Source of the DNA: Escallonia rubra
Lineage: Eukaryota; Streptophyta; Magnoliopsida; Escalloniales; Escalloniaceae
Assembly (NCBI GenBank): GCA_033065855.1
Contig: JAVXUO010003138.1
Coordinates: forward strand, 372,001 to 436,000
DNA: 64,000 bases
Direction of reading: 5' to 3'
Shown: piece by piece, positions 10,775 through 21,513 of the stretch
Position numbering within the stretch: the first letter of the stretch is position 1
Layout: the number at the start of each line of letters is the position of its first letter
Position numbers and translations under genes: made by a program
Notes under the pieces: model-generated
Seen by the model: only the letters and a program-made list of their open reading frames with translations
What the model was told of the DNA's origin: nothing
Database searches by the model: none

Positions 10775-11572
10775 TCCCTCTCCCACACTATGAAAAGAAA
10801 AGCAAACACAAACTCTCCCTATGCGGTGCACTGAGTTACGAGATTCTTCGATGGTGAAAGTATGATCAGGCTCGTGCAACTAATTTACTGCAAGGCGCTT
10901 GTTCGTGATGTTCGTTGGCACGAGAAATAACGATAAGATTTTAAATTTTGGTATGATATGGTATTCCTCCTGTATGTACTATATGTATTCACGGACACAC
11001 GTGTTCTGGTAATTCTTTAATACCTTCGTGAACTATATACATTTGTTCAAATTAGTAACATAGCTTCTGTATTCTCTAAATTTTTACTCCTTTCTTTTCA
11101 TAATGGAATGAGCATTGGTCAGGTTCTCCAACATTTTCCTATCCTATAGGCCTAAAATAGAGCCACTAAGAATATAACACTGCCTAGTGGCTTTATATTT
11201 AGTCGATAGATGATACCTTGGCTTCGCAACCCCATCTTTTTCACATACATTAATAATAGCACGTACTTTAAATTAATCACTATTGATTGATATCGGTGCA
11301 AAGAAGCTCCTATAAGAGGTTAGATCAATCGCCTCAATTGCTTATCAAAGGAGGAATCGATACCGCTTCCACCTAAAAGTGGCTGCAATGTATACCTATG
11401 TTGATTTGGGGCCTCTCTTGAAGTGGTTTTACATTTTTTTAGTCTACTAAATCCAGATTGTCATGCATTGTATGTTTTTATTATTTATAAAAAATATATA
11501 TATATTCATGTCTACCCAAAATAAAAGAAAAAGTTCTTTAAGTTTTAAAGTTAAGGACCTGCTTACATCATA
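9961..11572. other. Intergenic DNA with a (CT)n microsatellite
   Basis: No gene recognised. A (CT)n/(GA)n tract runs from about 10736 to 10782. Short reading frames at 10058-10546 show no family resemblance I can name. The rest is AT-rich. Confidence 0.5.
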
Positions 11573-11654
11573 GTGGACGTGCCGGAGTGGTTATCGGGCA
11601 TGACTAGAAATCATGTGGGCTCTGCCCGCGCAGGTTCGAGTCCTGCCGTTCACG
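11573..11654 (+). tRNA. tRNA-Ser (anticodon AGA)
   Basis: An 82-nt class II tRNA. The acceptor strands GTGGACG (11573-11579) and CGTTCAC (11647-11653) pair fully, with one G-T, and the discriminator is G11654. The anticodon stem ATGA/TCAT encloses CTAGAAA, giving anticodon AGA at 11606-11608. A long variable arm follows, then the B box GGTTCGAGTCC. A T6 run at 11663-11668 is a good Pol III terminator. There is no intron. It decodes UCU and, with inosine, UCC and UCA. Confidence 0.97.
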
Positions 11655-11661
11655 ACGCCTC

Positions 11662-11668
11662 CTTTTTT
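11662..11668 (+). terminator. Pol III terminator of tRNA-Ser
   Basis: Six T residues (11663-11668) start 9 bases after the tRNA 3' end, the usual RNA polymerase III stop signal. Confidence 0.8.
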
Positions 11669-12144
11669 CTTAATTCCCCTCATCACCATTTCTCTTGCCA
11701 AAAAACATTTATTGCAAGCCATTACATGATCTCTCCATTTTGGGTTCCTAAATCAAAGGATGAGTACTGTGAAACAAATGTTCGAAACATTGGATAAATA
11801 ATACTCCTTACTCAATAGGGCGATCGAAGTACGTTTTACCGTTCTTTTTTTTTTTTGCGTCAATTTACGTCGACTACAATTTTTTCATGTAATTATGGCT
11901 TTGAAGGGAAAAAGTTCTATTAATGTGATGCTCAAATACACGGCTACCCTCACGGGGAGTTCTTATAATATCCGTTCCGATGGAAACGCCGTACGAGAAA
12001 ACATAAGCAATACATTTTTCCCTTTTTTGGTGATACAAAATGTTGTTCTCTTTCCTACGGCTATAAAAAAATTTGCTCTTGTTTGAAGGAAGATTCAAGT
12101 GAACAATGTGATATTCCTTTCCACCAAGGGCTCCTAGTCTAAGG

Positions 12145-14454
12145 TCAAATGCTACTAACTTCCCTCTCATTTCTCTGTAAAAATTTCATTTCTGATCCTA
12201 GGCTTTTCACCATCTCATATATCTCCTCAGACCGTGAATGGGATTTGTCATCTGATGAGAACCTATGCACATACAAGGAACCATCACTATTACCCACGTC
12301 TACCCAACTAAATCCAACTTCCTTCTTCACTCCCCTATCCCTCATCTTCTTTCGTAGATTCGCCACCTTTTGCCAATCGCCTTTCTCTGCGTACAAGTTT
12401 GACATCAACACATAAGAACCCGAATCCTCGGGTTCCATCTGCATCAAAGCATCAGCAGTCCTTCTGCCCATTTCAACATTACCATGTATTTTACAAGCCC
12501 CAAGCAAGCTTTGCAGTACGGAGAACCCTGGTCCTCCGGGAATCTGACTCGCTATCTCATCAGCCTCCTTCAACCGCCCTGCCCGTCCTAACATGTCTAC
12601 CAAACAAGAATAGTGCTCCGAGGATGGTTCAATTGAGTACATTTCAACCATTTTTCCAAATATCTCGCGACCCTTCTTGACCATTCCCTTCCTTCCACAC
12701 ACTGTTAACACAGAAAGGAAAGTGATTTCATCGGGTTTTATAGCGTCCCTCTCCATAGCCTCAAATAAACTCATCACTGATTCGTAGTCTCCGTGCCTTG
12801 AATAGGCTGATATAATTGCTGTCCAAGCAACTTGGCTTCTTTCTGGTATCTCCCTAAAAACTCTAAGAGCCTCAGAAATGCTTCCACGTTTTGCGTACAT
12901 GTCAAGGAGAGCGCCTGAAACAACTGGGTCAGTGTTAAATCCAAGCTTTACCAGATAAGAGTGGCACCATTGGCCGTGCTTTAAAGAAATGGACTCTGCA
13001 GCACCAATTGCACTCAAAACACTGCCAAATGAGTATTGGTTAGGTTGTAATTCCATTCTTGCAGCCAAGAAAGTCTGTAAAGCTTCTTGACAAAGCCCAT
13101 TTTGAGCGTAGCCAGAAATTATAGCATTCCATGATATGATCTCTCTGTAGTCAAGCTCTTCAAAAACCTTCGTCGAGTCTTTCATTAACTCGAACTTAGC
13201 ATACATAGTAATGAAGCTATTAGCAACAACCAGTTTTGGAAAGAAACTCGTCTTTATACAAAACCCATGCACCATTAGACCTTCTTTAACCATATTCTTG
13301 ATTGTAATAGCATGAATCAATCCAACAAATGTAACCTCATTTGGATAAACTCCATCAACCCTCATCTTATTAAATAGAATCACTGCATCTTCTTCATTTA
13401 TAGAAAGCATTGTGGTCCACGAGATTACATTACGATCAACCATGTTCTCAAAAACAAGCTTCGCATCTTTGACAACATCACACCTCGAGTACAAAGTCAT
13501 TAAACAATTACAGACCGAAACATGTAACCTATATCCCATTTTTATAGCGAGACCATGTACCTGTCTACCGAGCTTTAAGTCCCTTTCCTGCCCACAAGCT
13601 GAAACGACACTCGTCAATGAAACATGATCAAGCTTCATATCTTCTCTCGTCATTTCCTTAAAAGCCCACATGGCTTTCAATCCAAAACCACCTTCCTGAG
13701 AATACCCCGAAACCATTGCATTCCACGAAACTATATCTCTCTTAGGCATTTTGTAAAACACAATTTCAGCTTCCACTATTCGTCCCCATTTTGAATACAT
13801 AGTTATAAGGGCATTTCCAATGAAAATTTCACTCTCCAATCCAAACTTTAGCACATGACAATGCAATTGAGTCCCAAAACGAAATTCTTCATGGTCCGTG
13901 CAATGGGCAAGAGCAGCAGTATAAGTAACTGCTTCAAATACAACCCCAAGTGAATGCATTCGACAAGCAAAACTCAATGCATCTTCCACATTTTCAAACC
14001 CCGAGAGCACGGTATTCCAAGAAACAATATCTGGGTTATCTAAGCTATTAAAGATAGTTAAAGCTTGGCCAAACTCATCGGATTTAGAATACATGTTCAT
14101 CAAAGAATTTGAGACGGATAAATGGGACAAAAACCCAGATGTTAACGCAAAGCCATGGATTTGGTACCCAAGTTTTGGCTGCCCGCGACAAGCCTTGAGA
14201 GCAACGGCAATTGCAACCTCATCAATGTTAGAAAGACCCAGTTTAACGTGCTTCTTAAAGATGTCAAGAGCTTCAGATTGACGGTTTTGGTGCAGACACT
14301 TGAGCATGGAATGGTGGGGAGAGACGTTCGTTCTCTGAGCCAATTCGTCGAACAGTTGGTGTCCATGGTGAAATGAGTGGAAGTACTTGAGGGTCCTTGA
14401 GCTTTTTATGAATGTTCTGCCGAGAGATTCGTAACTCAGCTGGCTGGTAATCAT
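12145..14454 (-). CDS. PLS-class pentatricopeptide repeat protein with E-type C-terminus
   Basis: One exon, 769 aa. The N-terminus (MITSQLSYESLGRTFIKSS) is rich in Ser and Arg with few acids, as in a mitochondrial presequence; localisation is inferred. PLS repeats run from about residue 45 to 690: SVSNSLMNMYSKSDEF, DIVSWNTVLSGF, DIVSWNAMVSGYSQ, NVISWTTMLS, EIISWNAIISGYAQNG, QVAWTAIISAYSRHG, HYSCLVDMLGRAGRLKEADE. The tail (SGSYVLMSNLYAEKGDW, then KKEVGFSWVDV and YVHRF) is an E/E+ extension without a DYW deaminase. Such proteins bind organellar RNA and commonly specify C-to-U editing sites, with a deaminase supplied in trans. From memory it resembles Arabidopsis At4g32430 (GRS1, mitochondrial editing), not verified. 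The sixth repeat region (TTMLSINEEDAVILF) looks shortened. The absence of introns is normal for the family. Confidence 0.95.
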   Translation of the reverse strand: MITSQLSYESLGRTFIKSSRTLKYFHSFHHGHQLFDELAQRTNVSPHHSMLKCLHQNRQSEALDIFKKHVKLGLSNIDEVAIAVALKACRGQPKLGYQIHGFALTSGFLSHLSVSNSLMNMYSKSDEFGQALTIFNSLDNPDIVSWNTVLSGFENVEDALSFACRMHSLGVVFEAVTYTAALAHCTDHEEFRFGTQLHCHVLKFGLESEIFIGNALITMYSKWGRIVEAEIVFYKMPKRDIVSWNAMVSGYSQEGGFGLKAMWAFKEMTREDMKLDHVSLTSVVSACGQERDLKLGRQVHGLAIKMGYRLHVSVCNCLMTLYSRCDVVKDAKLVFENMVDRNVISWTTMLSINEEDAVILFNKMRVDGVYPNEVTFVGLIHAITIKNMVKEGLMVHGFCIKTSFFPKLVVANSFITMYAKFELMKDSTKVFEELDYREIISWNAIISGYAQNGLCQEALQTFLAARMELQPNQYSFGSVLSAIGAAESISLKHGQWCHSYLVKLGFNTDPVVSGALLDMYAKRGSISEALRVFREIPERSQVAWTAIISAYSRHGDYESVMSLFEAMERDAIKPDEITFLSVLTVCGRKGMVKKGREIFGKMVEMYSIEPSSEHYSCLVDMLGRAGRLKEADEIASQIPGGPGFSVLQSLLGACKIHGNVEMGRRTADALMQMEPEDSGSYVLMSNLYAEKGDWQKVANLRKKMRDRGVKKEVGFSWVDVGNSDGSLYVHRFSSDDKSHSRSEEIYEMVKSLGSEMKFLQRNEREVSSI

Positions 14455-14497
14455 GAAAATATGAATGATGATGGTCGAGATTCACATGGTCCGAGGG

Positions 14498-14510
14498 AAA
14501 CCCTAAACCC
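14498..14510. promoter_or_regulatory. Telo-box upstream of the PPR gene
   Basis: AAACCCTAAACCC lies 44 bases upstream of the PPR start codon (gene on the minus strand). It is a telo-box motif seen in promoters or leaders of growth-related plant genes. Function here is inferred from position. Confidence 0.4.
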
Positions 14511-17500
14511 ATGAAATGTTAGAACTTCTCGATGAAATAATGGTGTAAGCGCAAATTCTATTATTTACCTGAGCACATTCTCATTTCCGAGTCAAACGGC
14601 AAATTTGCGTTTTATACAAGGGGTATGAATTTGTCTTTGATTGGAGAAATATTTGCGATGTCAAAAGCTCAACTAGTTGAGACGTATGTGTTATTGCATA
14701 ATTCATTATTCGCTAAATATTCTCACAATGTGTATTCGATTAAGGAACCACTTTTAAAAATCCCGGTCAATAGCCAATTCCTCCTCTTGTTGTTGAACGA
14801 TTGAGTGGTCTTATGCTATGTCACCCCTCTCGGGCTAGCCAAATAACAACATAAAAGTTAAGCTTCATATTCCTCCCAAACTAAGGAATATGATCATTTG
14901 CTGTATAGCACTTTTTGTTGTACTAGAAGAATATAGTTAAATACATTTTAGCACCGTAAACTTTAACAACAACGATAAAATACTTCTAGTAATAGTTTTT
15001 TATCATTAGATCTGTTATACCAAAAATATTATCCAAAAAGTTATGATCAAATTCAAGGGGGGTAAATGGAACGAATTTATGAAATATAAGATCCGCAGGA
15101 TCGAGGCCAGATTGTAAGTAAAGGGGAAACAAACAATTGCCTTTGTAAGACTTGCTCCACTACCCGCTAGACTATACACAACACATCAATGCTTAAACGT
15201 CTAGGCAAGTACTAGAGAATGATATACTTTATCTGTCACTGAAAAATTGATCATATATATATATATTTTTTGGACTATTCTAAAAAAATTAATCACTTTT
15301 TAAATTAAGAAAAATTTTATAGGTGTTTTTTATGTTTACCCTTTTTATATATTTTTTTCATTCTATTTCTCTCTCCACATTTAATCATTCACCAACTCAT
15401 TTTTCTATCTTCTGACTAACTTTCTTTCCTCGCTCTCTTTTCTCTAGAGTAAAAAACTTATAAAATATAACTCATATCCAAAATAAGCGTGCAAGTCAAA
15501 TACGATCAATCAATTAAGAACGAAGGGAATAATTTTCTTAATATGATGGCACAAATTGCAATATATTGATAGTATTTCCTGTCACACTCTTTTGGGGGTT
15601 GATTGAGACAAGTAAAATGGCACTTTCGAATTTGAGGTAGGAGGAGCTCATGAATGATGCATGAAGATTTAAAAAATAAGTCTGGTAGGAGGAGCTCATG
15701 CGAGTGCGTAAATAAAAAAATAAATAAAAGTAATTGGAGTGCAACCGTAATAAGGCACGTACGAAGGAAAAAAAAACGCAGAGGACAAATGGAAATCATG
15801 CCTTTGTGATTATCATAGTACCAAGGATGTAGTGGGGCGAGAGTTTTAAGGTGGTTAGTGGGACCGTGGTTGGTGAGATTTACCTAAACATTCATTAACA
15901 ATTTTACTTTTGTTGAAGCGACAACGATAAAGTTAACTTTCAAGCGAGCATGATTCGTGTGTTCATGAAAAGAAGTAGAAACCGACGTTCACGGTGCTAG
16001 TTATACCCATCATCAACACTATGTGTTTAGAGACAAACCAGAACGTTTTGCTCAGAAATCTCAAAAGCATAAAAGATTGAAAAAATAGATGTCCATTCGA
16101 ACTTGATATATAGCAGAGATCTGAATTAATGACCTTAAAACAACGTAATTTCTCCGGTGGTAACTGAGTTCATCACTAGCCAAGGCCGCGACTTTGTTTG
16201 TTCATGACATGAGGAGTATCCTAGATCGTAAAGTATGGAAAAGCCTAAAGTGGTAACCTTTTTGGCCAAAAAGCCATAACCTTTTGTTAATTGAGCAATA
16301 TATAACTTCATATAAATATTTCTTCTTTTCCATACCACTAACCACTACCTTGGTTGTAATGCAAAAAGAGGATCTCTCTGTCACCAAGAAAGTGAGTTTT
16401 GATAATTTTGTTTATTTCCACCAAAATTAACACGTGTAGGTGTTCAAGGAGTTCAATATTCTTTTACAATATCATTCATGATTGCTCCAGTTTTAGGCAC
16501 AAGATATTTTATAAAGTTTTTTTTTTATTAAAAAAGATAAAGTCTTTCCCGTGCATGTGCTCGCGCACACATATATGTGTGTGAGAGCAGATAAAGTGAC
16601 AGCGCTGATAATTTAGCTAAGTTCCAGAGGTGATCAGTCCGTCCATGTGGTCGACTTAGACGAAGATCCCTTTGTTTTCTAAGTTAACTTCGTTGCATGT
16701 CCCATCATAGGTGGGGGCATCGTCTTATATATATTTGGACGAACAATCTAAAAAAAAAAGTGATGTGGTGTGTCCATCCGGAATAAATGGACGACCAGAT
16801 CAGATCGCTATGACAACATATACAAGCAGGGGTTGATGCAAGTGTCGGTTAGGGGCGCCATTCGTCTTGACAGATATTTCCAAGAGCCTCGTTGTATGGC
16901 TCAATGGATGCTACCTACATTTGTATATTTTAAGACTCACTAACCCCTCTTATAACCTTCTTTTGCTAGTAAACACAGCTCTTTTTGATATGCTTTTGAT
17001 TACCTTATTTTATTACAAGTCTTGGGTCTTAGTTCTTGAGTGTGCGTGATCAATTCCTTCCAAAACTCTCATGAAAATGATGGAATTGGCAAATCCACTA
17101 TACCTTTGACCATTTTGAGTGATTATAGAACAATTGTATAGTGTTGGTGAAAGTTCAATTTGGAGTGCGAGTGATATGCTCAATAGCACAATAACTCGAT
17201 TAATGTTCTTTTAATCCTACGATTAACCATTGTGAAAAATATAATCGATTGTCGAACCATATCGGTAAACATGCATTTTATTAGTAGTTGATTATGTCTA
17301 AAGAGAGTCTTTTTCTCCTTCTCTCGTATTTAATATAAGCATAGACCGTTAATTTGCTTCACATAAAACTATGTGAAAACGTGTTTATTTTTCATTGTTC
17401 TTGCCACTTTGCACAAGGGTGGTGACGACGAAAAAAAGAAGTGGCGATAACATATTCCTAGTTTACTTTGATAAGACATCTTCTAACTTTTTTAGTTATG
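14511..17500. other. AT-rich intergenic region without a recognised gene
   Basis: It contains a SINE-like tRNA-derived stretch near 15080-15185, an AT microsatellite near 15254-15268, and a short direct repeat GGTAGGAGGAGCTCATG at about 15635 and 15684. Reading frames are short and unsupported. Confidence 0.5.
15080..15185 (-). mobile_element. Possible tRNA-derived SINE head
   Basis: On the minus strand TAGTCTAGCGGGTAGTGG resembles a Pol III A box, and about 50 bases later CTCGATCCTGC resembles a B box (GGTTCGAATCC consensus). No clear tail or target duplication is seen, so the call is tentative. Confidence 0.35.
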
Positions 17501-17502
17501 TA

Positions 17503-18223
17503 CTCCTTCCGTCCCAAAGAAATTGCTTCATTTTTACTTGGCACAAATATTAAGAATTTAAGTTATATACTGTGTGTTTTTCATTTTACTCTACATAAAG
17601 AATGTGGTCAGAAGAGAGAAAATGAGTAGGTGGAGATTCAGACCCCGTTTGACCCAATTTATTTTTTCAGTTTTTTTTTCCAATTTTCTAAACTGGAAAA
17701 AATAAATGCATTTGGCGCATAGTTTTCGTTTTTTTTTCTTCAGTTTAAAAAATCAGTTTTTTAAATCAGGGCTGTTTTTTGAAAACTCAAAAATGACTTT
17801 CGATTTTCAGTTTTAGTTTTTATTTTGAGACCACAACCACCCTCCCACTACCGGCGGCCACCGTTGGCGACAGCCGACATCCACTGCCTGCCACCGCCGC
17901 CGGCCGGCCACCACCACCGTCGGCCACTGCCACCCCCCACCACAGCCACCGCAAACCACCACCAAAGAAAAAACTCAAAATAAAAACTGGGTAATCAACC
18001 ACCCACTTGTTTTTGTAAAAAAAAAAATTAAACTGATTTTGATTTTTGTTTTTTTGAAAACAGAAAACCAAAACTGAAAGTGTTGTCAAACAGAGCCATA
18101 TGGAGAGATAAAAAAAAATGTAAACATGAAAAAACACGCATAGAATATTTTTAATTTGGAAAGTGAGTAATTTCTTGGGACAGTCCAAAAAGAAAATATG
18201 ATCATTTTTTTAGACGGAGAGTG
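17503..18223. mobile_element. Stowaway-like element hosting a nested MITE
   Basis: The left end after TA (17501-17502) is CTCCTTCCGTCCCAAAGAAA. The right end at about 18160-18223 reads, reversed, CTCTCCGTCTAAAA, and further in, TGTCCCAAGAAATTACT mirrors the left arm. This is the CTCCCTCCGTCCC terminal consensus of plant Stowaway MITEs with TA target duplication. The GC-rich MITE at 17641-18097 splits it; without that insert the host element would be about 265 bp. Confidence 0.65.
17641..18097 (-). mobile_element. MITE with GC-rich (CCN)n core, copy 2, nested
   Basis: It is the reverse complement of the element at 9003-9566: GTTTGAC ends (left GACCCCGTTTGACCC, right GTTGTCAAACAGAGCC), a CCACC/GGCCACC-rich core at about 17830-17960, then CACCCACTTGTTTTTGT. 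An imperfect flanking repeat, TGGAGATT (17631) and TGGAGAGA (18101), may be a decayed 8-bp target duplication, suggesting a hAT-type element. Confidence 0.65.
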
Positions 18224-18600
18224 TATATATAATAATTATATTAAAGTTTTAAAAATTTTCTTTTCTTTGTACATTTTTGGAAGGTGTATATTGAATGTTA
18301 CCAACAAAAAAGAAAAAGAAAAAAGTTTCACATTTGAGATTGACATGCCAGTTTCAACTTCTATTTTGGATTTTATTAACGATATTCTCATGTCCCAGAT
18401 AGATGGAATATTTAGATCCACGACTATGACAATTCAAAGGAATATGTTTAGCCCAAAAAGTTTTATCCTATTACTTTTCGGCTAGAGCAAAGCTCTGTTA
18501 CCATGTACTACTTGAGTTTATCACAAGGAACAACTCTGTTGCACTTTTCCTAAGTGAGGATAGCCTTTCTTTTGCTTAAAGCCACAATTTTCTCAAATGG

Positions 18601-18677
18601 AACATTATGTAACACTCTCTCCCACTAGTACAGGGATGCAATCCCTGTACTAGTGGGAGAGAGTGTTACATAATGTT
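18601..18677. repeat. Perfect inverted repeat: 37-bp arms, 3-base spacer
   Basis: Positions 18601-18637 are exactly complementary to 18641-18677 with GCA between. The inner part is CACTAGTACAGGGAT and its mirror, whose outer CACTA/TAGTG recalls CACTA-transposon termini. The outer part contains AACACTCTCTCCC and its mirror. No mismatch is present over 74 paired bases, so the structure is young or maintained. Confidence 0.9.
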
Positions 18678-18723
18678 CAGTGTTTATCTTCGAAGAGAAT
18701 ATAATTCTAATCTTGATTTATCT

Positions 18724-18842
18724 TCTCTTAGTATTCCACAATGACGCCCAAAAAAAGAAAGAATACTATTCAGTGTTTTTGTTCTATACGTCTCTTAGTA
18801 TTCCACAATGACGCCCAAAAAAGAAAAGTGTTTTTGTTCCAT
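18724..18842 (+). repeat. Two-copy direct repeat, period 67 bp
   Basis: TCTCTTAGTATTCCACAATG starts at 18724 and again at 18791, and both copies end in GTTTTTGTTC followed by TAT or CAT. The second copy lacks the AATACTATTC insert. No coding value is seen. Confidence 0.8.
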
Positions 18843-18843
18843 C

Positions 18844-21513
18844 CCTCAAACATTTCTTCGAAAGTGCCTTATGTACGTGTATGAATAGTAAAAGTAAAAA
18901 AAAAATTAATTCAACGCCTTACGGTCACGAATTAAGTTAATGAGAGCTGTCGAGATGTAGGCAAGAGTCCGACACAACACCTGACCTACATGAGGTGTCT
19001 GTGCTTCATATTGCTTTCGAAAAAAAGATAGTGTCATTCTAGAAAAACCTTTTTTTTCCGACGGTTGATCTTCCCTGTAAGGATTGTTTCACAATGCGAG
19101 TTTGCAATCGATCTAAAAACGAAATTTGAAGTTTGTGAAAGACTACTCAAAACTTTAAAAAGTGAAGACATGTGAGATCTAAAAATCACTGTAAACCTAC
19201 ATGGTGGGGATCTTTGTGATACTGCATCGATGTTCCTGAAGAAGTTTAGGGAATGAGAAAGCTTGTGTCCAACACCAAATGCAGCAAATGTGGGAAGGTT
19301 GTTGGAAATGGAAGACAATGAAAAGTGGATCCAACTGCAAAATCTGGAGAGAAAGGAGAGCAGGAAAAGAGACCAAAATGCAGTGTCTTAGTGGGAACAC
19401 TGTCTACCACTTGTAAAAAGAAAAACTCCCCAATCTTTTGGAGCCTTAACAAAAACTAGGCTACAGTGTTTGGTGACATGAATGCCAAGAGAGAAAGAGA
19501 GAGTCCCACAGATGGGTTGCCAGATTATGGGCTAAGTGAGCTGGTCCATCTTCTCTGCACTTGGGGGGAAGTACTTCTACATGTTCTGTGTTTGTTCTAG
19601 TAGCTGATGAGCATGATTTCTAAGCCAGTGCACTGCACATTTACCATACATGCACCTGCCAAGGGAGGAATGATAGTTTTCTTTTTTCTTGTCAAAGTCT
19701 TGGTTTCAATGGAGTTGCTTACCCAATCCCAAGTTTTTGGCTGAAATTCCACCCTTTTGTTTAAGACCGTCGTTTGACGTTTTATTCAATAAGAATCGGA
19801 GAAACTTTACGAACTAGAAATGGGCTTTGGAAAATTCGTAAATAAAGGCTGGCGATGAGTAAATGCCTCCTCTAGTGCAGAATTTTGAGTGGTGGTTCGT
19901 CACTCCCTTGTGGCCATGGTGATAGACGTTGTGTAGGCCATGAACCAACGAATGAACGGTGTGTGTGTGTGTTGGCGGGGAGGTCAAACCACCTAAGAAT
20001 TTTTCCCTGCCAACTTGCCAAGAATACTATGTACGAGCATGCATGTAACAGACCAAATGAGACTTGCTGGATACTAAATTTCAACTCTCCTCTTCCATGG
20101 CTTCATGGAAAATCCTATTTCAGTGTCAACGGATAAGGCAGGATTTGCTGCTTTAGCCATTACATTCATCCAAGTGATCTTTTGATTATGGTATACTAAA
20201 AAAGAGACCACACTGGAAAATTAGGTAACAAAATCGCATAACATCTCATATATGGCCTTAAAATTGTTGATAGCACATGTTTTCATCGTTACTGCTCTAA
20301 CATGTTCTTAGAATTATTCAAATGAGGTTTTGACAGGGGTATATAACCTGGAAACAATACAGTGACATTATGAAGTTATCCAACTAAAATTTTCTGCAGT
20401 TACTGGGAAGGGAAAAAAAAAAGCAAAAAATTAATTACTTTTAACATTGTGGTATGTGATACAAGGCATTACACGAGAGACCACCTCACCGACTACCAGC
20501 TCCTGTGGCTTAAACATGACAAGTTATATGCTCCAGGAGTTCAAACTTAAGTTGAGCCACTCAATACCCTGCAGAGGAGTATTTCTGGTATACACATACC
20601 AGGTAAGTAAAGCACCTAAAATCAGGAATGCTGGTAGACACAACTTTAACTTTATAGCATAACAAGTTTGACACTTCTTTGAACAATGCCACCACTGTGA
20701 CAAGTCGGCACACAGCACCTTTCTTTTTCTTCGAAAATGAGACTGCATTGAGGAGACGGGCTCCAATAACATGCAATTTTGCGTCAAGTCGTGGAACTTG
20801 TAACCAGTTTCTCTTGAAATTGTGCTAACTGCCTTTTTTGGGGTTGTGGTGGTGGGGGGGGGGGGGGGGGATGGTTGGAGGAAAAATCAGAATGTGGAAG
20901 CTCTTGTTTGTGGGACAGCAAAAGGCACTTACAACTAAAGAGCCAATGAGCTCTGTGGTTCACAACCTCCTAATCAACTCATAACATGAAGCTACTGTTG
21001 CCATTACATGTTCAAGATTCCAATTTTGTTATGGTACATTCTCTACCCCAGATCAACATCAGTTCAATTATTTTATATCATGCTAAATTGTGTACTTGTA
21101 GAAAAAATGAAAACCTTTCGTTATTTCTAGAACCTCCATCGTAAATGTGGTAGTCCAAATCTCTACAAGCAGTGATCTGTCCAAAAACTGGTAGTGGAAT
21201 AACTTTAAGTGATCAGTCCTTGCCTATAAAAGGACAGGCTTCTAAGACATTGAAATTCAGAAGAGAGCAGGATTATTAGTTGTATAAAATGGTTAGTATT
21301 GAGGCTCATTATGCTCTCTGCATTGGCTATTCCCTTAAAAGGAAAAGGCAGCCCTGTACCCAGGGCAGCCACCGTCACGGGTCTGGGAGGGCTAAATGCA
21401 GGCGGCCTTGTATCTGCTTGGCAGAGTGGCTGTTTTTGCTGTATCACTTGAAATTAAATGCCATTCATTGTTGTTAGCTTCTAAAACTTCTCTCTCTCTG
21501 TCAGGAGGGAAAA
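18844..21513. other. Intergenic region upstream of the first NPF gene
   Basis: No gene recognised on either strand. A run of 17 G residues lies at 20854-20870. The stretch before 21514 is presumably the NPF promoter and leader, with a CT-rich tract at about 21489-21502 directly before the start codon. Confidence 0.5.

Noticed and set aside
10594..10879. Frames with Arg-Glu repeats
   Set aside because: Translation of a (CT)n/(GA)n microsatellite.
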